Positions 36,266 through 64,000 of a stretch of 64,000 nucleotides of DNA are shown in pieces. The DNA is from Lepisosteus oculatus. Taxonomy: Eukaryota; Chordata; Actinopteri; Semionotiformes; Lepisosteidae. Each line of letters starts with the position of its first letter. Position 1 is the stretch's first letter. The notes under the pieces were generated by a model. That model did not search any database. It was not told the DNA's origin and saw only the letters and a list, made by a program, of their open reading frames with translations. Made by a program: the position numbers and the translations under genes. Location: the NCBI RefSeq assembly GCF_040954835.1, contig NC_090698.1, forward strand, positions 4,710,501-4,774,500. The letters are read 5' to 3'.

Positions 36266-37800
36266 CTAATGGGAATGGGACTGGGGCTGAATCGAGGTTT
36301 GATGTGGACCGCTCAGACAGACACTGCTGTGTGCAGAATGAGAAGCTACAGAAACCTTTGTGTCCAGGTGACCAGTCAAGGGGGCATCCAAGTGTGTAGT
36401 GGAGTTTTCTAGTTGCTGGAGAACTTCACCTGTAGAGACTGATGGCACCCTGTTGCACTGAAAAGTCCTGGGACACACGACAGTGGATTGTTCTTGCGAG
36501 ATGCACATGTGATAGTGATGCCCTGCTCATCAGGCAGACGTCAGACTCATCAGTGCACCCCCTACAGGAAGGAGCGTCTCTTCCTTTACTAACTCTGTGG
36601 ATTTGTTGCAAATAGAAGAGTTAAGTGTTTTTATGCTGCTTGTAACAGTTGGGGTAGTAGCAGTTTGCAGGTAGGACAGTCTCCCCTAGTGCAATGCACT
36701 TCCAATCTGATTATTCCTAGACTGCCTTCACAAGGTGCCACTAATACTCCTGCATCAGCATCCCCTACCTGAAACTGTTTTTTTTTTTGCTGGCTCCACT
36801 CTTTGTAGAAATGAACAGGCTTATATTGGAAACTGGGGTGTTTCTTCCGAAGATAACGCGGAATCAGCAGGTCCCAGCTCATTAACTGGGATCATCCGAC
36901 GTCTTCCAGTTATCCTGCTCTTAGCGGCGGAGGCCGGTGGGTTTGTAATCAGCCCCTGCCGGCGGATGCCCTTGTGCACAAGGCCTTTTACTGACTGTAC
37001 CTCTGCCGGATTGTCATCCATTTCTGCAGATGTAAATCTTGTGTCGGCTTTCTTCCTTTTCCAAAATCTGATCACGCTGCCATTTTATTCTTTATTGTTT
37101 GCGAAATTTTGAAAGCACGTTTTGACTTCAACGTGTCAGCGATGTGTTAAATTCAGGTCAAATCGTGGCTGCGTGTTCGGTTTTACTGCAGATCGAAACG
37201 ATTGCACGTTTTTTTTTTTTACACATCCACACTAAATGGTGTTTTAAGACAAACACTAGTTGATGCCAAAACCACGTAGGGGAAGGTGGGCATAAAAAAA
37301 GTGATTGCTAGACCTAAACCGATTCAAACACATCCTGTGTAAAATTAATTAGTTTGCACTTATGACAGTTTGTGCCGTACTTTTACCACAGTCACAGTGC
37401 CCACAACTAAAAGGATTCAGTTCCTTTAGCCCGTCTGTATGTTAAAAACAAGAAATAGGTCATTTTGTAAGGCATGTATGAAACAATTAGATAGGACAAA
37501 AAAATCTTCTTCTTCTTTGGATTTTTGCAAAGGCAATATAATACTCTTCTGCGCCATGTTGAGCGAAATTCCACGTTCCAAAGGGGGCGCGGTGGGTTGT
37601 AACGCTTTAATTTAACTTGCACGCGTGGTGTTCGTGGAAGTTACGCAGGCCAGTATCTCTCGGGCTTGCGTGATACAGACCCAGCAAGCTGGCGTGCACC
37701 CGCCGGGCAGTGCCCGCGAGTAGGTGCGCAGATCCGGGGAAGCTAAAAAGCCGATATTCCGCTGCTCGGTGCAATCCGCCAGAACAAATTAAGAACGGAG
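36266..37800. other. intergenic DNA, nothing recognised
   Basis: No conserved coding frame or known repeat is visible. A T-run lies at about 36779-36788. Confidence 0.4.
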
Positions 37801-37824
37801 TTTGATGGGGACCATTTTAATCGG

Positions 37825-37861
37825 ATTGGCTGGTTATGGTTGTGGGGATTGGCCTATAAAA
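37825..37861 (+). promoter_or_regulatory. orphan promoter-like block: two inverted CCAAT boxes and a TATA box
   Basis: ATTGG (inverted CCAAT) occurs at 37825-37829 and 37848-37852, followed by TATAAAA at 37855-37861. The spacing between boxes is short, but the set resembles a strong tissue-specific vertebrate promoter reading rightwards, with initiation expected near 37885-37895. No known gene starts here. Confidence 0.45.
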
Positions 37862-38000
37862 AGGATTAACACCTGGATTCAGTTAAACTCGCAGGACTCA
37901 GAGAACTGAACGTCCAGGTAGAGGAGAGCAGAGCTCCTTTGCTGCGCGCTAAGCACGTGAGAGCGGCTCCGGCGCGGCTCTCCGCACGGGTACAGCAGGA

Positions 38001-38090
38001 ATGACCCCCCCTCACGTCCTGTACCCCCCCGGCTTTGATCCAGCAAAACCCTTTGCCGGAAAGGAAATGTCGGTCATTTTGCATGCGTAA
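38001..38090 (+). CDS. 29-codon ORF downstream of the orphan promoter, unknown
   Basis: This is the first ATG after the presumed start site. The ORF begins MTPPHVLYPPGFDPAKPF and ends at TAA 38088-38090. The last codons overlap GCGTAAAAT, which could instead be a splice donor, so it might be a first coding exon. I recognise no family and see no convincing second exon before LTBP4. It could equally be chance. Confidence 0.2.
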   Translation: MTPPHVLYPPGFDPAKPFAGKEMSVILHA

Positions 38091-41000
38091 AATAACGAGT
38101 CAGGAAAGTCGGGTCTTCCGAATCTTCTTTTTCGGGTGTTTGCTTATTTCAGACCGTGTAAAATTGAACTGCTCTGTTATCAGGTATACAATTTATTTTA
38201 TTTTCTTCCGAAATACAAATGTACAGCGTTGCTATTCAGAATTGGAATGTGTGCAAAGACATAAAAAAAAACGTTTTATACATGAACAAGAAAACACTAA
38301 ACTTCAGTCAAGATCAAAACCAAATGACAAAAAACAGCATTTGATTTTTTTCCCAAAGACCGCGGACTGCAGCTTAATACAATAGTTCAGTCCTCCGCAA
38401 GTACAGTGCACAGTGTTATACAAGTTTATGTGCTGAGAATCATTTTTAGGTTTTCATCTGTTAATCTACGTGAAAAAAAACTGACCAATGACATAAACAT
38501 ACAGTTGAAGACGAGACATTCGTCATAAACTGAAAAGGTGAATAGTAATTTTAAAACCCATTTCCATCTCTTAGTGCAGGTTGAGAACTGATAAACGATT
38601 ATCACCAATATTTTTATACTAAAAGAGATTTAAATAATACAAAGTGAGCATTAGAAAGCACTTCAAACCCAATTCTTTCCGTTACATACTTTATATATTT
38701 AGACGTATTTCACTTTTCCAAGTTTATTCCGCCAAAATGAAAGACCCGTTAGACTTGTTTTATTAGTTACAGCGAGATTTCTTTGCAAGCACGTTCGTTC
38801 TAAGACGATTAAAAATCAACAGGCTTTTTATGGACGAGAAGTGAATATAGTGGAGTAGTTCTCGGAAATCTTGGCGGGTTTTTCTTACAGAACAGCATTT
38901 TAAAATCACGGTCGCATGTGCTCTTTAACAGTTACAGTAATATTATAATAGCTTTTTTAAAGTAAAAAAGAGCTTAACTTTGCACAGAGTATAAATTAAT
39001 ATACAATAGGATATAAAACACATAAATCTATAGTGATCTAGCTTTTCCTACTGAAATGGCCATACCTTCTTACTTTTTTTAGGAATTTCCATTTGTGATT
39101 ATTTGGGTTTTAAATGTTTTTTTTTTAACTAAAGTATGTTGACTATAACAATTAACAGCTCTCTTGGCAGAAAGTGGGGTGCAGTAGCTAAGCATCTCAT
39201 TATGAGAAAACATTGCTTTAAAAAATGATCAGGCCCCCTCCTAAGAGTTGTAACAAAAACCACTGCCTTTGCACTAATTTTCAACATTTTTGCTTGTTAT
39301 GTAGATTTAGGTGGATTTAGGAACAAAAAACTATAAACTCTAATTTCCCTGATTAACATCACTAATCACACTCAATCACAAAAACAACTGCTTTACTGCT
39401 GTGTGGTGCGACTTCAGTTTCGATAAAACAACCCTTTTCAATATCCTACTGTAGTTGACCTCTTCAGTATTATAAAGCACTGTTCTTATTCAGAGTACAA
39501 GGTAAGACAGCTGGATCTCCATCCTAAAGTCCACGGTATGACCACATGACTTCACCTGCATCAGGACAGAGACAGGGGAATTTATAATTGTCCCAAAACA
39601 AAAGATTTATCCGGAATTACATTGGCTTAATTAATTACCCAGCAGGGGAATAACAACAAAATCCATAAAGCATATTTTTAAATATTCACTTTGATTACTT
39701 TGTTGAAGTTCTCATCTAATACCACAGTGTTCAGATTCTGTTAATGGTTCATAAAACTGCATTTGGAATGACTATCCTGAATGAACCGGTGAAAGTCATC
39801 AGCTGTTCAGATGGTCAGATCAATGATGGGCACGAAGTGCAACAGATCTGAATTACAGGTTCATCCCACACAGTCACTGAACACCACAATTAAGCTCATC
39901 TGAGGTATAATGTGTAATTTTCACATTTTTTGAAATTGGAGGTTCGTTTTACAACCCCCCGCTGTCTCAAAGGGTCCTGGTGAACGCTCAGTCATAGGGT
40001 CAACTCCTCCCACACAGCAGGGACACGTAGGGCTCTGAAGAATCACTAGCCTGCTGGCATTCCCACTCAATCCGTAGTGGTCAAAGACCTGAAAACAGTG
40101 GTGACCAATTAAGTCAATAAGTGATCCGATTTAAGTCGAACTAAACAGCTCAGATCAAATGGCAACCAGAAGGCACAGTGGCCCTCCAGGTGCAGGGAGA
40201 GCATCAGTGCTATTCGCCCGTGTTTTCAGCTCTTACTCTGCAGGATCCCTTTCTCTGCTGGTGTCCCGAGTCCGCGCGGCTCTCAGTCACCAAGCTGAGA
40301 ACTTAACAAGCAGCAGTTTGACAAATAATGCCTTCCCGTGAGAATAATTCAGCTCTTCAGCAGCTGGGCATAGGTTAGCTAAAGGATTTGGTTAAAGGGC
40401 TATTGATCACTGTTATCACAAACCTTTCACTATCAGCATCCTTACTAGGAGTTATATGCTTTGTTGTGTCACATCTGACAGCCTGGAGAGACAGTACTTG
40501 ACTTCCCAGGCCTCATCCTGGAGTGATGTTGCAGTATTGAGAATCCACTTGAAATAATCGAACTGAAAGGAAGAAAGCTAGCGAGGGGGGGCGGGGGGTT
40601 TATCGCGCTGCGCTCAGCGCTGGGAGGGCAGGACCAGCGTGGACGCGGCCTCCCCAGCCCGCTGCCACCCTGAACCCTGGACGTTCCTGAACATTTAAAA
40701 GCTCCTAAAGAGCGTGAGAACGGTTACAAACAAGAGGAGACCCTTTGGCCCAGCTACCTGATCCAAGAATTTCAGTTGCTCCTTGAGAGAAGCCAGGGCA
40801 GCAGCTTCAGCGACATGGCTGGGTAGCAAGTTCCACACTCCCACCACCCTTTGGGTAAAGAACCTAACAAGCACACGAGATATCAGTGCTAACGAGGAAA
40901 TGGCTGGTAAGTGTTATTGCTTAAATCTTTATGACGTAGTGCTAAGTCCTCCCTTAACAGTCACGGGTGCTCACGGGCAGAGAGATGGTCCAGAGAAGCT

Positions 41001-41340
41001 CATCTGTGAGGTGAAGTCAAGGCAAACTGGCAGCCATAGTTTGGTCAGAGCATGCTGGGTGTCCAGGCCAGGCTGGCCACGTGGTCACAGCCTTGGCAAC
41101 CGATCCCCTTTACTGTTCACACATTCTCAGGGGCACTGTGCAGCCTGAAGCCTCGTTTTTAAAGCAAGGCTGCACTTTTCACGTCCACCGGACTTTTGCA
41201 GACAGTAAAAAAAAGATCGCTTCATGACGTTGCGGTTATTTGCGTTTACAGTTTTTTTTTTAAAAAGCCCTCGAACATCTGAAAAGGAAAGGGGGAAAAA
41301 AACAACAGAAGGGGGAAATCGGCAGAAGCGCAGCGCTGGC
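38091..41340. other. AT-rich non-coding DNA downstream of LTBP4
   Basis: LTBP4 transcripts end somewhere here. Minus-strand AATAAA hexamers lie near 38728 and 38192-38200 but are far from the stop codon, so the 3' UTR length is open. A dispersed-repeat copy sits at 40690-40905. No exon is visible. Confidence 0.45.
40690..40905 (-). repeat. dispersed fish repeat (family with CTTTACCCAAAGGGTGGTGG)
   Basis: The plus strand shows GGTTACAAACAAGAGGAGAC, GAGAGAAGCCAGGGCAGCAG and GTTCCACACTCCCACCACCC in that order. It is the reverse of the repeat seen at 9757-9975, about 60890-61120 and 61857-61998 (CAAAGGGTTGTGGGAGTATG). The family has no visible coding capacity. Confidence 0.7.
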
Positions 41341-41457
41341 GGCAGCGCCGCAGCCCGGCTCACTGCAGGGGCGGGCAGCGAGAGGGCTCTCCGGCGCCGC
41401 AGCCCGGCTCACTGCAGGGGCGGGGAGCGAGAGGGCTCTCCGGCGCCGCCGCCCGGC

Positions 41458-41478
<21 letters not shown>
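41341..41478. repeat. 49-bp minisatellite spanning the LTBP4 stop codon
   Basis: Three near-identical GC-rich units with CCCGGCTCACTGCAGGGGCG start about every 49 bp (41351, 41400 and 41449). The LTBP4 stop codon (TCA on the plus strand, 41458-41460) and the last codons lie inside the third unit, so the other two units in the 3' UTR carry copies of the same codons and stop. Confidence 0.9.
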
Positions 41479-63887
<22,409 letters not shown>

Positions 63888-64000
63888 CTGAAAAAGAACA
63901 AGATATATCAGTGAAAAAAACAACAACTTCAAGAGAAATGTGGTTGTTCTTTCTTTTCAACTAAACAGTGCAAAACAGCAGCTATCTCCGTAAAGCTATT

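Overview
The window is vertebrate nuclear DNA, most likely from a ray-finned fish. Three intron-containing genes can be read exon by exon with clean splice sites: SHKBP1 (+ strand, coding span 878-12937, complete, 18 coding exons, 808 aa), an estrogen-related receptor (- strand, coding span 28207-16225, complete, 7 coding exons, 464 aa) and the 3' two thirds of LTBP4 (- strand, 63887-41458, 20 exons, 973 complete residues, running off the right edge). The fish assignment rests on an ERR gene sitting between SHKBP1 and LTBP4 (absent there in mammals) and on the repeats: 5S-rRNA-derived SINEs with an L2-like tail, tRNA-derived SINEs, Tc1 and L2 pieces. The repeat mix reminds me of non-teleost ray-finned fishes (gar, bowfin, sturgeon), but I cannot prove the species.

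Layout. 1-877: upstream flank of SHKBP1. 878-13815: SHKBP1, a BTB/WD40 adaptor of the KCTD3 family, ending at a polyadenylation signal at 13790. 13816-16224: intergenic space between two convergent genes. 16225-28207: the ERR gene, which I call esrrd from its position. Its last intron holds an L2 LINE fragment split by a small Penelope-like insertion, and intron 3 holds a 54-bp minisatellite. 28208-41457: mostly non-coding, with SINEs and one orphan TATA/CCAAT promoter-like block near 37.85 kb. 41458-64000: LTBP4, whose introns are crowded with SINEs, a Tc1 remnant, a solo-LTR-like element and a trinucleotide microsatellite.

How the genes relate. They do not form a pathway unit. SHKBP1 is a cytoplasmic adaptor linked to CIN85/EGFR trafficking, ERRs are orphan nuclear receptors of energy metabolism, and LTBP4 is a matrix protein for elastic fibres and latent TGF-beta. 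The arrangement is an old linkage block: human KCTD3-ESRRG (chr 1), LTBP2-ESRRB (chr 14), LTBP3-ESRRA (chr 11) and SHKBP1-LTBP4 (chr 19) look like four copies from the two vertebrate genome duplications, and this window keeps the member (ERR) missing from the chr 19 copy.

Main points for a second look: the retained ERR and its unusual ligand-pocket residues; a 1.7-kb tandem duplication of paired EGF exons in LTBP4; a nearly identical fragment of one of those exons with its flanking repeat about 52 kb away in SHKBP1 intron 15; a GC-AG intron in SHKBP1; and hairpin elements with a hammerhead-like core. No RNA genes, CRISPR arrays or prokaryotic features were seen.
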